From Candidatus Flexifilum affinis (GTDB taxonomy: Bacteria > Chloroflexota > Anaerolineae > Aggregatilineales > Phototrophicaceae): DNA of 64,000 bases. The stretch spans positions 56,849 through 120,848 of the forward strand of contig JADJPJ010000027.1 in NCBI GenBank assembly GCA_016713325.1. Direction: 5' to 3'. Shown here one piece after another: positions 9,004 to 19,302 of the stretch. How positions within the stretch are numbered: the stretch's first letter is position 1; each line of letters starts with the position of its first letter. Position numbers and translations under genes: made by a program. The notes below the pieces were generated by a model. It saw only the letters and a list, made by a program, of their open reading frames with translations, did not search any database and had not been told where the DNA came from.

Positions 9004-10395
9004 ATGGCGGAAGAACGTAGTCCACAGCAAGATCGGATCGACGCAGCGCTGCGCGATCTGGCATCCATGAACGCTTCCAAACGACGCGATGCCGCCTACT
9101 TCATGGGCGAAGTCGCTTATGAAGACTCGATCCCGACTCTGGTGGAGCTCTACCAGAACGACAAGAATCCGGGCGTGCGACGCGCCGCCGCCTACGCGCT
9201 GGGACAATTCCGCGCCGTCGAAGTAGCCATGGGCAGGGGCGAAGAGGCCACTGTCATGGCGCTGCTGCGGGGCGTGGAGAACGCCGGCGAGCTGGGTCGC
9301 CGCGCGCCGACGGGGGCGCGGGTTCGCCTGATCCTGTCGCTGATCCTGTCGCTGGTCTTCATGGCCGTCCTGTTCCTGTTCCAGAACGAACTGTCCGGCA
9401 TGGCTCTCGGCGGCAGCACCGATCGCTCGGCGCTGCTGGCCGACGTGCGCGGCTACTTCTCCCGCGTCCGTGACGATACCCAGACGCTGCAGACGGAATA
9501 TCTCAACGTCCTGGCCTCGCAACAGCTCGGATGCGTGTCCTTCTTCAACGCCATGGCGCCCTACACGCTCGACCGTCGCGACGCCGCCGCTTACCGCGAT
9601 ATCACCGCTGTGGTGGCGGACATCAACCAGGTCAACAACCTGATCCAGGAGGCCCGCCGGCCCTACGACGAGGCCTGCGCCGGCGACACGGCATCTTTCG
9701 GCCCGCAGCAGGCCAACGAGGTCTACCGCACGCTCATTCCCATCTTTGAGAGCAACAGCGGCCTGCTGGCGCGCATCGAAGTGGCGCTGACGGCCGCCGA
9801 AGCCAATACCACCCCGCCGACGACTGTGCCGCCAACTGCGATCCCACCGACGGCTGTCCCGCCGACATCGATCCCGCCCACCAGCGCTCAGGCTGAAGCG
9901 GCGACGCAGGACAGTTCAGCGCAGGCGGCGCCGACTCAACCCCCGCCGGCGACGACGATCGACACCGAGGCCATCCTGCCGCCGCTCTACAACATCGTAG
10001 ACGCCATGATCGGCACGCGCGGGTCGGCGACGCTGCTGGTGCAGTACTGGGAAGATGTTGGCAACACCGGCGAAACCGCCGGCTGCTCCATCCCGACGGT
10101 GCCCGACACTCCCGAGGAAGTGAACATCGACCCATCCGACCTGTCGGCCTCGCCGGAACTGGCCCGTGCCGTCGATCTGATCAACAGCGGACTGACTGCC
10201 ATCCGCGACGGCTGGGTAGATTTCCAGTTCGCCTGTAATTCGCGTAATCTGATGGGTGAGCTGCCAAGTAAGCTGGCGACGGCCAGGGCCGCCCAGAGCG
10301 CCTTCGGCGCTGCCCGCACGCTGCTCGACGCGGTGCGCGATCCGAACCTGCTGCTAACGCCTGCCACAGGCGCTACGCCCACAACGGGCGCATGA
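9004..10395 (+). CDS. HEAT-repeat, single-TM protein with large extracytoplasmic region
   Basis: Residues about 10-75 hold HEAT/PBS-lyase-like helices (RRDAAYFMGE, VRRAAAYALGQF). Residues about 104-127 form one membrane helix (LILSLILSLVFMAVLFLF). The remaining 335 residues should lie outside the cell: a helical region, a Pro/Thr linker of TAIPPT-type repeats at about 265-320 and a second helical region. Two Cys in each outer region could form disulphides. The function is not recognised. The likely role is a scaffold joining cytoplasmic protein contacts to an outer domain. A TATAGT -10 at 8953-8958 is a weak promoter candidate. The TIR-TM-WD40 gene follows 239 bases later on the same strand with no hairpin between, so they may be co-transcribed. 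Confidence 0.75.
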   Translation: MAEERSPQQDRIDAALRDLASMNASKRRDAAYFMGEVAYEDSIPTLVELYQNDKNPGVRRAAAYALGQFRAVEVAMGRGEEATVMALLRGVENAGELGRRAPTGARVRLILSLILSLVFMAVLFLFQNELSGMALGGSTDRSALLADVRGYFSRVRDDTQTLQTEYLNVLASQQLGCVSFFNAMAPYTLDRRDAAAYRDITAVVADINQVNNLIQEARRPYDEACAGDTASFGPQQANEVYRTLIPIFESNSGLLARIEVALTAAEANTTPPTTVPPTAIPPTAVPPTSIPPTSAQAEAATQDSSAQAAPTQPPPATTIDTEAILPPLYNIVDAMIGTRGSATLLVQYWEDVGNTGETAGCSIPTVPDTPEEVNIDPSDLSASPELARAVDLINSGLTAIRDGWVDFQFACNSRNLMGELPSKLATARAAQSAFGAARTLLDAVRDPNLLLTPATGATPTTGA

Positions 10396-10634
10396 GTCCG
10401 GTTCGACAACTCTGACAGCGGAGGCAGGCGTCGTTCGGTTGAAGCGGCCCTGCCTTTTCGATCTGGAGGCGCGCGCCGGCGAAAGAACCGGTTGCGTGCC
10501 TCCGCCAGCAGACGCAAACGGCTGCGCCGCCTGACCACCTTCTTTGATCCCTGCCATCGCCCTACGCTCAACGCCGTTTCCGCAGAATCTTCTAGACCGA
10601 AGCTGTTGAAGCGTATTGACGCACAGGGTTCATC

Positions 10635-13610
10635 ATGACCGATGTGTTCATTTCCTATTCTCGCAAAGATCAGGATTTCGTCCGCCAGCTCTTCGAGCGG
10701 CTGTCGGAAAAGGACCGCGCCGCATGGGTCGACTGGGAAGGTATCCCCGTCACCGCCGACTGGTGGCAGGAGATCGCCAAGGGGATCGACGCCGCCGACA
10801 ACTTCCTGTTCATCATCAGCCCGGACTCGGTGATGTCGCAGGTGTGCAACCGCGAGATCGAGTACGCGGTCGCGCACAACAAGCGACTGATCCCAATCGT
10901 CCGCCGAGAGGCCGTGCCGGAGGAGATGAACAAGGCGCTGGCACGTCACAACTGGCTCTATGCGCGCGAAGGCGACGACTTCGACGAAGTCTTCGACGCG
11001 CTCATCGACGCGCTCAACACCGACCTGGTTTACGTTCAGGGCCACACCCGGCTGCTGGTCCGCGCCCGCGAGTGGGAGAAAGAGAGGGAGGACGCCAGCT
11101 ATCTGCTGCGCGGCAGCGAGCTGAGCCTGGCGGAGACCTGGCTGGAAGAGAGCGGCGGCAAGGAGCCCAAGCCGACCGAACTGCAAACCCGCTATCTCCA
11201 TGCCAGCCGCCGGGTCAGCAACGCGCGCCAGCGGACGCTGCTGGCCGGCGTTTCGGTGGCGCTGGCGGCAACCGTGGCCCTGGCCCTGATCGCCGTCGCC
11301 CTTTTCGGCGTGGCCGAAAACCGTCGGCAGGAAAGCGAGCAGCGGGGCACAGCCGTGGCGCAGCAGGCTGCGACGGCCACCAATGCCCTCGGACTGAGCG
11401 AAGTGCGCGGCACCGAGGTCGCCTTCAGCGCGGCGACGGCCATCGCTGCCGAAGCAACCTCAGCCCGGCGGGCGGTCGAGTGGCAGGGGCTGGCCTGGGC
11501 CGTCGCCTCCGAGCGCGCCGGAGCCGCAGAAGATCACGATCTGGAACTGGCGCTGGCGCTTCAGGCGATGTCGATTGCGGAACCGCCGCCGGAAGTGCAG
11601 GCGCAGATGTTCGACGCCGCCTATGCGCCGGGTGCCGCGCGCGTTTTCGCCGGGGAGCACGCGGGCTGGGTCACTTCGCTCGACGTCAGCGCCGACGGCC
11701 GCTATCTGCTGTCCAGCGGCATGGAAGGGACGCTCGCCCTGTGGGATACGGCCACTGGCGAACTCCTGCACAGCGAGCAGTTCGGCAGCGGGGCAGACCT
11801 GGGCGCCGGCGCGTTCATGAACTTGCAGGCCATCAACGCGGTTGCTTTTCACCCCACCCGCAGCAATATCGCCGTCACCGGGACCAGCAACGGCACGCTC
11901 ACCCTATGGGATGTCGCGGAGTGGCAGCCGCTGGCGCAGGTCTCGACCGATTTTGTCGAGGCCGTGGCTTTCAGCCCCGATGGTCGCCTGATCGCCGTCG
12001 GCATGGCGGCCTCCACTGGCAACCTCGGGCTGTTCGACGCCGAAACGTTGGAAGTCGTGACTATGCTGGACGAGCACAGCGAAGATGTCATCTCGCTGGC
12101 CTTCTCCCCCGACGGCGCACTGCTGCTGGCGGGCTCCGAAGATGCCACCGCCAGCCTGTGGGAGATCTCCTCGCGCGAGCGGCTCATCACCTACGGGCCG
12201 GTGGTGGATGCGGTCGAGCCGGATATCGACATTGATGGGCTGGGTTTTGGCGCTCCCACTGAAAGCGGCGTCCCGACGATCATCCTGGCCACCAACAGCG
12301 GGCAGATCATCGCCTATGAGCGGGACAGCGGCGAAGAATTGCTGCGCTACGCGGTCGGTTTCACGCCGTCCACGCTGGACTCGCTGGCGGTCAATCCCTT
12401 TGGCTATCAGGTCGCGACCGCGGCTTATGATGGGTTGGTCTCCATCTGGGATTCGCGGACCGGTCGGCGGCTCCGCAGTTTCCGGGGCAGCACCGTCCGC
12501 CCGGCCAATAACGTGGTCTTCAGCCGCGATGGGCTGACGCTGTACGCCGGCTCACAGGACGGCACACTGCGCCGCTGGTATGTCCGCAGCGGGGCGGAAG
12601 CGGCGCGCTTCATCGGTTTCCGGAACGGCGCCGGCGCGGCGACGCTGGCCTTTGCTCCCGACGGCCTGCGCGCTCTGGTGGGCGGCGGCACAGCGGACCC
12701 GGCGCTGCTGGTCTGGGACCTGGAGACGGGTCAGGTGCTTCGCCGTTTGGAAGGACACCCCGACGCTGTCTTACATATTGAAACGATGGTCAACGACGCG
12801 GGCAATCTGCTCGCGCTGACCAGCGGATGGGATCCGGCGGTGCGCCTGTGGAACATCGACACCGGCGACGCCCTGCGCACCTATGACCTCGACGCGGTGC
12901 TCATTCCATCGCTCGACATCGCCACCGACAGCCGGCGCGCTCTGGTCGCGATCTATGGCGGTCGCAACAGTGGGTCCCACATTCTTGACCTGGAATCGGG
13001 CGAGCTGATCGAGGAGTTGGATACCGGTCTTTTCATCAATGTGGTTGTGATGTTCTCCCCCGACGAGTCGCGTATTTTCATCGGCGGCGCGGCGGAGTCC
13101 GCCAACGGGCGGGCGCTGCTGTTCGACGCGTCGACGCGTGAGGTACTGTCGACGTGGGATCTGGATGGGTCGTCGGTCAACGCCGCCGCCTTCAGCGCCG
13201 ATGGCACGCGGCTGCTGGTCGCCACCCAGGATGGGCAGATCTTCGAATATGCGATGCCCGATGGGACCGAAGTGCGCAGGTATGTTGGCCACAGCGACGT
13301 CGTCTCCAGCGTCACTTTCAGCCCGGACGAACGCTGGATGCTGAGCACCGGCTATGACGATACGGCACGGGTGTGGGATGCGCAGACCGGGCTGCTGCTC
13401 TTCACGCTGATGATGGACGACGACGGACGCGAGGTCCAGTTCGGGCCGGATGGTCTGCCTTATACCGTCAGCCGCGATGGCGGCCTGACTCGCTGGCTGC
13501 TCGCCCGCGACGCTTTCGGCGCGCGCGATTGGGCGCTGGCCAACCGCGTGGTGCGCGACTTCACCTGCGCCGAACGCCAGGCAAACCGCATCGCGCCGTT
13601 GTGCGAGTAG
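10635..13610 (+). CDS. TIR-domain, transmembrane, WD40-repeat protein
   Basis: This 991-residue protein has three parts. Residues 1-130 are a bacterial TIR (TIR_2-like) domain beginning [11 protein letters not shown]74 in the SxxCNRE segment sits at the position of the catalytic glutamate of NAD-cleaving TIRs. Residues about 203-226 are a membrane helix, followed by an Ala-rich helical stretch to about 320. Residues about 335-975 carry WD40 blades ([30 protein letters not shown]), probably two propellers. TIR domains signal or deplete NAD+, and WD40 domains bind proteins. No phage-defence partner is present, so defence, stress signalling and ordinary scaffolding all remain possible. ATG 10635 has AGGG about 8 bases upstream. 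Confidence 0.88.
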   Translation: MTDVFISYSRKDQDFVRQLFERLSEKDRAAWVDWEGIPVTADWWQEIAKGIDAADNFLFIISPDSVMSQVCNREIEYAVAHNKRLIPIVRREAVPEEMNKALARHNWLYAREGDDFDEVFDALIDALNTDLVYVQGHTRLLVRAREWEKEREDASYLLRGSELSLAETWLEESGGKEPKPTELQTRYLHASRRVSNARQRTLLAGVSVALAATVALALIAVALFGVAENRRQESEQRGTAVAQQAATATNALGLSEVRGTEVAFSAATAIAAEATSARRAVEWQGLAWAVASERAGAAEDHDLELALALQAMSIAEPPPEVQAQMFDAAYAPGAARVFAGEHAGWVTSLDVSADGRYLLSSGMEGTLALWDTATGELLHSEQFGSGADLGAGAFMNLQAINAVAFHPTRSNIAVTGTSNGTLTLWDVAEWQPLAQVSTDFVEAVAFSPDGRLIAVGMAASTGNLGLFDAETLEVVTMLDEHSEDVISLAFSPDGALLLAGSEDATASLWEISSRERLITYGPVVDAVEPDIDIDGLGFGAPTESGVPTIILATNSGQIIAYERDSGEELLRYAVGFTPSTLDSLAVNPFGYQVATAAYDGLVSIWDSRTGRRLRSFRGSTVRPANNVVFSRDGLTLYAGSQDGTLRRWYVRSGAEAARFIGFRNGAGAATLAFAPDGLRALVGGGTADPALLVWDLETGQVLRRLEGHPDAVLHIETMVNDAGNLLALTSGWDPAVRLWNIDTGDALRTYDLDAVLIPSLDIATDSRRALVAIYGGRNSGSHILDLESGELIEELDTGLFINVVVMFSPDESRIFIGGAAESANGRALLFDASTREVLSTWDLDGSSVNAAAFSADGTRLLVATQDGQIFEYAMPDGTEVRRYVGHSDVVSSVTFSPDERWMLSTGYDDTARVWDAQTGLLLFTLMMDDDGREVQFGPDGLPYTVSRDGGLTRWLLARDAFGARDWALANRVVRDFTCAERQANRIAPLCE

Positions 13611-13664
13611 CTGAAATAGAAAGGAATGAGAGACGGGGGGATGGGGCCTGGAGCGGGGTCCGGA

Positions 13665-15362
13665 GCTGGTCACTGCCCCGTCGTTGGCCTGGGAGACCAG
13701 ACGGGCATACTTGGCCATCACGCCGCTGAGGTAGTGCGGCTTCGGCGCCTGCCACTCGCGGCGGCGTGCCGCCAGTTCCTCGTCGCTCAGCTCGACGTTG
13801 AGCGAACGCGCGTCAATGTCGACGTTGATGACGTCGCCCTCGCGCAGCAGCGCGATCGGCCCGCCGACCATCGCCTCCGGCGCGACATGGCCGATCATCA
13901 GGCCGCGCGTCGCCCCGCTGAAGCGCCCATCGGTCAGCAGCATCACATCCGAGCCGTGCCCCTGTCCGACGATCGCCGCCGTCACCTGGAGCATCTCGCG
14001 CATGCCCGGCCCGCCTGTCGGCCCCTCGTAGCGGATCACCACGATGTCGCCGGGGTTGATCTGATGCGCCTGCACGGCATGGTAGGCATCTTCCTCGCGT
14101 TCGAAGACGCGGGCGACGCCGCGGAACTGACGCGGTTCGGTGCCCTTCAGCTTGACCACGCCGCCATCCGGGGCAAGGTTGCCCTTCATGATGTGCAGGC
14201 CGCCGTTTTCAAAGATCGGGTTGTCAAGCGGGCGGATGACCTGCTGGCCGGGCGTCTCAGTCGCGGTGGCCGCTTCTTCGGACAGGGTCGTGCCGCTGAC
14301 GGTGATCGCGCTGCCGTCGATATAGCCGCCCTCCAGCAGGCGCTGGGTCAGCAGACGCACGCCGCCTGCCTTGTAGAGATCCACGGCGTTGTATTTGCCC
14401 GTGGGCGTCATGTCGCACAGCAGCGGCGTGCGCTTGCTGATGGCCTCGATGTCATCGATGGTGAAGGGGATGCCGGCTTCACGGGCGAAGGCCAGCGTGT
14501 GCAGCACGCCGTTGGTGCTGCCACCGCTCGCGGCAATCGCTGCGACCGCGTTTTCCAGCGCCGTAAGGGTAACGATCTTGCTGGGCCGCAGGTCGGCTTC
14601 GATCATCTTGAGGATCAAGGCGCCAGCGTCGACTGAAGCGCGATCCTTGTCATCGTCCATCGCCGGGATGTCCGCCAGGCCCATCGGGCACAGGCCCAGG
14701 ACTTCGCCGACCATCGCCATGGTGTTGGCGGTGAACTGCCCGCCGCACGCGCCGGGTCCTGGACAGGCCGCGTCTTCGATACCCTTCAGTTCCTCCAGGC
14801 TGATCTTGCCGGCCTGGTAGGCGCCCATCGCCTCGAAGACCGAGCCAACCGTCAACTCACGCCCTTTGTAGTTGCCAGGCAGGATGGAGCCGCCGTAGAG
14901 CATGATCGACGGGATATCCATACGGATCATCGCCATGATCGTGCCGGGGATGGTCTTGTCACAGGCGGAGAGGGTGATCATGCCGTCAAAGTAGTTACCG
15001 CGCGCCACCAGTTCAATCGAGTCGGCGATGATCTCGCGGCTGATCAGCGAGGTCTTCATGCCCTCGGTGCCCATCGTGATGCCGTCGCTGATGCTGACGG
15101 TGTTGAACTCCAGCGGCGTGCCGCCCGCTCGTTTGATGCCCTCGCGCACCTTGGCGGAAAGGCGGCGTAGGTGGAAGTTGCAGGGTCCGATCTCCGTCCA
15201 GGTGTTGGCGATGCCGATGATCGGCTTGCTCAGATCCTCGTCGGTCAGGCCGATCGCTTTGAGCATGGAACGCGCGCCGGCGCGGTCAACACCGCCGACC
15301 AGGGTACGGCTGCGAGCATTAAGTTCATGCAGTCGGTCGCGGATTTCTGGTGAATCGGTCAT
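13665..15362 (-). CDS. ilvD: Dihydroxy-acid dehydratase
   Basis: This enzyme converts 2,3-dihydroxy-3-methyl acids to 2-keto acids in valine, leucine and isoleucine synthesis, using an Fe-S cluster and Mg2+. Conserved segments include [35 protein letters not shown] and [20 protein letters not shown]; the cysteines in the first two are cluster ligands. The start is ATG 15362 behind GAGGGGG. Family homology ends at DGAVTS near base 13665, after about 565 residues, which is normal length. No stop follows there: the frame stays open to 12771, antisense to the TIR-WD40 gene. A base change or indel has probably removed the native stop. A TATAAT on the minus strand at 15472-15467 is a candidate promoter. 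Confidence 0.93.
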
Positions 15363-15562
15363 GGAGACCCCCTCGTTCTGTGTTACAGTCTAAGATATGG
15401 GCATTTATGTTGTTCGCGGATTGTAGCACGCGGACGCACAAACTGCCTGAACAGATTGGGCAGGGTATTATAGATGGGGTGATCCAACAGCCGCCTGTTG
15501 TCGATAGATAAGTAACTGAAAAACGTGTACAACTTATTCTGTGCCCACCCATTGGGCTAAGC

Positions 15563-15568
15563 TATAAT
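15563..15568 (+). promoter_or_regulatory. Candidate -10 element for the kinase gene
   Basis: A perfect TATAAT lies 39 bases before the kinase ATG at 15607. No convincing -35 is found at 16-18 bases, so only the -10 is called. Confidence 0.35.
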
Positions 15569-15606
15569 ATGAAGACGCGATCTCACAATCTTTTCAGGTT
15601 CCTTCA

Positions 15607-16722
15607 ATGACCTTCTATCCTGGGCAGCATGTCGGCTCCTACAAAATTGTTGAGCTACTGGGCCAGGGTGCTATGGCGACGGTCTATAAGGCCCAGCACG
15701 CCCTGCTCGATCGCTACGGCGCGCTCAAAGTCATGCACCAGTTCATGGTCAACGATCCGCACTTCATCGAGAGTTTCGAGCGTGAGGCGCAGATCATTGC
15801 CAAGCTGGACCACCCGAACATTGTTCCCGTGTTCGACTATGCCGATCACTCCGGCAATCGCTACCTGGTGATGAAGTTCATCGAAGGCATCTCGCTGCAG
15901 ACTGCTCTGGAGGATGGCCCGATCGAACTGGCGGATATTCGCCGGGTCATCGCCGCCATCGCCAGCGCCCTCGACTATGCCCATGTCCAGGGCGTGATGC
16001 ACCGCGATATCAAACCGTCGAACATTATGGTCGACAGGCGCGGAACGCCCTATCTGGCCGACTTCGGTCTGGCCCAGGCCATTGAAGACGCAGAGATCAG
16101 CGGTCGCATCGTCGGCACGCCCGCCTACATCTCGCCGGAACAGGCCACACCCGGCGAGTCCGTGGACGACCGATCGGATGTCTATTCGCTGGGCGTGGTG
16201 CTCTACCAGCTCGTCGTTGGCAGGGTGCCGTTCCGCGGCTCATCGGTGGCGGAAATCATTCACAAGCACCGCTCCGAGCCGCCGCCCGTGCCCTCCTCGC
16301 TCAACCCGGAGATCCCCCGCAGCGTGGATGTGATGCTGATCAAGGCGCTGGCCAAAAAGCCGGATGCCCGTTACGACACCGGCGAAGAGATGGTGGCGGC
16401 CTTCGAGAAAGCGCTCAACTCGGCCGGCATCGACGCCCTCAATGCCTTCGAGCGCCACAGCCTGAAGTTTTCGCTGGGCAAGCCGCGTCAGCGGCAGGCG
16501 GTCATCCCGCGCGGCCAGAACCTGCCTTCGAAGCAGCAGGTGGGCATCGAGGACACGCCGGGCAGAGCGGCGCTGGCCAGCAAACCACCAGAGAAACCGA
16601 TTAAACAGCGGGGCACCAAACTGGATCTGGCGCTGATCATCGCCTTCTTCCTGTCACTGATCTACGCTCGAGGCCGGCGGCTAGATCTCCCCTCAAGCGC
16701 TTTTCGTCTGTATCACCTGTAA
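15607..16722 (+). CDS. PknB-type Ser/Thr protein kinase
   Basis: The kinase domain covers residues about 10-275. It has the glycine loop LGQGAMATVY, K41 in ALKVM, the catalytic loop HRDIKPSN (HRD 132-134), DFG at 152-154, and GTPAYISPE replacing the usual APE. This is a complete Hanks-type active site. After a basic juxtamembrane stretch, a short hydrophobic segment (about 343-358, LALIIAFFLSLIY) suggests a membrane anchor. The expected outer sensor domain is missing and the frame ends 13 residues later. Either the protein is naturally short or the 3' end was cut by an indel. A strong hairpin overlaps the stop codon. The substrates are unknown. Confidence 0.9.
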   Translation: MTFYPGQHVGSYKIVELLGQGAMATVYKAQHALLDRYGALKVMHQFMVNDPHFIESFEREAQIIAKLDHPNIVPVFDYADHSGNRYLVMKFIEGISLQTALEDGPIELADIRRVIAAIASALDYAHVQGVMHRDIKPSNIMVDRRGTPYLADFGLAQAIEDAEISGRIVGTPAYISPEQATPGESVDDRSDVYSLGVVLYQLVVGRVPFRGSSVAEIIHKHRSEPPPVPSSLNPEIPRSVDVMLIKALAKKPDARYDTGEEMVAAFEKALNSAGIDALNAFERHSLKFSLGKPRQRQAVIPRGQNLPSKQQVGIEDTPGRAALASKPPEKPIKQRGTKLDLALIIAFFLSLIYARGRRLDLPSSAFRLYHL

Positions 16723-16763
16723 CACACTTAGCGAGAGAAGACGTCCCCCTCGCTAAGTGTGTT
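16721..16763. terminator. 15-bp perfect inverted repeat after the kinase
   Basis: The arms 16721-16735 (AACACACTTAGCGAG) and 16749-16763 are exact complements around a 13-base loop. The left arm starts within the kinase stop codon. There is no long T tract, so termination is inferred from stem strength and position. Confidence 0.55.
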
Positions 16764-16809
16764 ATACTCCGCGCGTTTGCCCGGACCAATTGCAGCGCCA
16801 GGATCAAAC

Positions 16810-18192
16810 GTGCTTTTCACAAGCGCTACCTTCGTCGTTTTCTTCGCCATAGTTCTCCTGCTGTGGCATTTGCTTCCGTTCCGGTTCGCCAAGTTCATGC
16901 TTCTCGTGGCGAGTCTTATCTTCTACGGCTATTGGTATCCGCCGTTGATGGTTCTGCTGCTGTTTTCGGGCCTGGTCGACTACATCGCCGGAGCACGCAT
17001 CGTCTCAGACCCTGCCCACAGGCGTTCCTGGCTTGCCGCGTCACTCGCAACTAATCTGGGCGTGCTCTTCTTCTTCAAGTACTCGGCATTTGCAGTCGAT
17101 AACCTCAATGCGGTCTTCGGGCTGGTGAACGTACCGCTTCATGTGGAATGGTCGATCATATTGCCTCTCGGCATCTCTTTTTATACTTTTCAGAGCATGA
17201 GCTACACCATCGACATCTATAAAGGCACCCTGAAACCGACAAAGTCCTTGGCTGATTTTTTCATGTATCTGGCGTTCTTTCCCCAACTCGTCGCCGGTCC
17301 CATTGTTCGTGCAGTTGACTTCCTCCCACAGGTCCTGAAACGCCATCCGGTGACGTATGCCGATGTCGAAGAAGGGGTCTATCGCATTACGCGCGGTTTC
17401 TTCCTCAAGATGGTGATTGCCAACAACATTGCGGGCAGTGTTGAGACCATCTTCGCTCATGATGTCTCACGCCTGGATCTGTGGGCGGCATGGATGGGCG
17501 CTCTCTTTTTCGGAATCCAGATATTCTGTGACTTTGCAGGCTATTCGGACATCGCCATTGGACTTGCGCGACTCTTCGGGTTTCGGCTTCTGGAGAACTT
17601 CAGTAGCCCTTATACGGCTGGCAGCCTGCAGGACTTCTGGCGGCGCTGGCATATCTCGCTCTCCACCTGGTTCCGCGACTATGTCTATGTCCCTCTAGGT
17701 GGCAATCGAACCGGCCAGTGGCGGGCTTCGGCAAACCTCTTTGTCGTGTTTGTGATCAGCGGCATCTGGCATGGCGCCAACTGGACATTCCTCCTGTGGG
17801 GCGCCATGCATGGTCTGGCGCTGCTTATGGAACGCAGGCTGAAAAACTTCTGGCGAAGCCGGCAACGACCCGCGATGCCAGCTGCGCTAGCGACGACGCT
17901 GGTTCTAATCTTTGTCGTGTTCGCCTGGGTCCCTTTTCGTGCGCCATCGATCGCCTACATTCCAGTACTGGCAGCAGATGATCTCAGGTTCGCTTCGTCC
18001 ACAGATTCACTGTTTCTGGACGGTTTACCCTGGTTGCTCTTGTACATTGGGACTCAGACGATCATGTTCCTTCGCGAAAGGAACCCGGGCCTTAGCCGCA
18101 TTTTGTCGCCTAAACTGGAAATGTGGGTCTTCTTTGCACTGATCGTTCTGATTCCCAGTGCAACCGCAGATTTCATCTACTTCGATTTCTAG
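16810..18192 (+). CDS. MBOAT-family O-acyltransferase, AlgI-like
   Basis: This 460-residue multi-pass membrane protein matches the AlgI/DltB group that moves acyl, usually acetyl, groups across the membrane onto cell-surface polymers. The conserved blocks are LPLGISFYTFQSMSY, FFPQLVAGPIVRA, FGIQIFCDFAGYSDIAIG, FWRRWHISLSTWFRDYVYVPLGG and SGIWHGANWTFLLWG. The His in the last one is the presumed catalytic residue. The GTG at 16810 is chosen because AGGA lies 7 bases upstream and the protein then begins LFTSATFVVFF like its relatives; an ATG at 16759 overlaps the hairpin. The next gene is an SGNH-like partner, the standard pairing for polysaccharide O-acetylation, and the surface-glycan locus begins 4 kb downstream. 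Confidence 0.92.
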   Translation: MLFTSATFVVFFAIVLLLWHLLPFRFAKFMLLVASLIFYGYWYPPLMVLLLFSGLVDYIAGARIVSDPAHRRSWLAASLATNLGVLFFFKYSAFAVDNLNAVFGLVNVPLHVEWSIILPLGISFYTFQSMSYTIDIYKGTLKPTKSLADFFMYLAFFPQLVAGPIVRAVDFLPQVLKRHPVTYADVEEGVYRITRGFFLKMVIANNIAGSVETIFAHDVSRLDLWAAWMGALFFGIQIFCDFAGYSDIAIGLARLFGFRLLENFSSPYTAGSLQDFWRRWHISLSTWFRDYVYVPLGGNRTGQWRASANLFVVFVISGIWHGANWTFLLWGAMHGLALLMERRLKNFWRSRQRPAMPAALATTLVLIFVVFAWVPFRAPSIAYIPVLAADDLRFASSTDSLFLDGLPWLLLYIGTQTIMFLRERNPGLSRILSPKLEMWVFFALIVLIPSATADFIYFDF

Positions 18193-18229
18193 AGATCAGC
18201 AGCGCGTGGAACACAATGGAAAAACCAAT

Positions 18230-19281
18230 ATGCTTCGCTACGTGCGCCTTTTCCTCCCCTTCATTGTTATCCTGTTGGTCGCCGGCCAGCTGTCGCCACT
18301 CATCGCGCGGATTTGCAGCGCTCAGGCAATCCCCTGGAACGAGGCGCTGGAAGGTGCGCGCATCCTCGGGAATTTCCGCCATTTGCTCGACCCCGAGACC
18401 CTGATGGCAGGCGACGTCTTCCTGATGGGCACATCGCGAACCACATCGGCGTTCGCGCCGCCGGTGCTGGAAGCAGCGCTGGCGCAGGCCTTTCCTGAAG
18501 AAGGTTCCTGGAACGTGGTCAATCTGCAGACCTATGGACGCTATGCTCAACGGGCGGAGGACGTGCTGGAAAGGATCAATCCCGATGCCCGGTTGATCGT
18601 CTTTGAATTCAGCCCTTTTCTCTTCACCATGAATCGGAAGCGCTTGTCGAGCCCTCCGATTTCACGCGATACCGGCGAGCCATCGAAGTCGAGGAACTAC
18701 GCCTCCAGGGTGCGCTGGATTCGATGCTCGGTATGGAGAATCGCGTTTTTTTGGACCCGGCCTACCTCTATAGCTATGTGCTACCGCAGCTTCGAAATCT
18801 GGAGAGCTGCCAGGGCCTGTACTATGTACTGCGCCTGAAAGGACCGGGAGAGAGCGCAGCCCAGGCCATGCGCAATGAAATCCCAGTCTACCTGTCAATC
18901 CTTCCTGACGAAGCTGCGCTGGCCGCACTGCAAGACGTCATGGGCGACAGCACCGTGCCACTGGAAACCTCCTCAGAACCGGAGTTCAACGAGGAGGCAT
19001 GGAACGCTTTCGAGCGGATTGTCCAGCTCTATTCCGCAACACAGCGTCTCGTCGTCATTCGCCCGCCGGTTTCCGCAGAGACATACGAAAACGAAGCGGC
19101 GATCTTCGCCGATGTCATTGCTCGGACCGAAGCCCTGCTGGAACGGCATGATGTTCCGCTCATCGATATGAACCCCAACCCATACGAAAGCATGGATGGG
19201 TCGCACCTGGTCTGGTTCGACTCGGTTCCCGCGACAGAGCAGCTTGCTCAGCAGATCATTGGCGCCTGGCAGCCACGCTGA
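18230..19281 (+). CDS. SGNH-like O-acetylation partner protein (frameshifted)
   Basis: The protein has an N-terminal membrane anchor (LFLPFIVILLVAGQL) and an outer domain with an SGNH-like first block FLMGTSRTTSAF and a late DGSHLVWFDS block, where Asp and His would complete a Ser-Asp-His triad. This layout is that of AlgJ/AlgX-type proteins working with AlgI-like MBOATs to acetylate polysaccharide outside the membrane. The reading frame changes once near base 18640. The upstream frame gives the first about 135 residues and the downstream frame gives EALVEPSDFTRYRRA onward to TGA 19281. The composite of about 350 residues is intact otherwise. The shift is probably a one-base sequencing or assembly indel. 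Confidence 0.65.
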
Positions 19282-19302
19282 ATCGACAGCGCCGTTCAGG
19301 CT

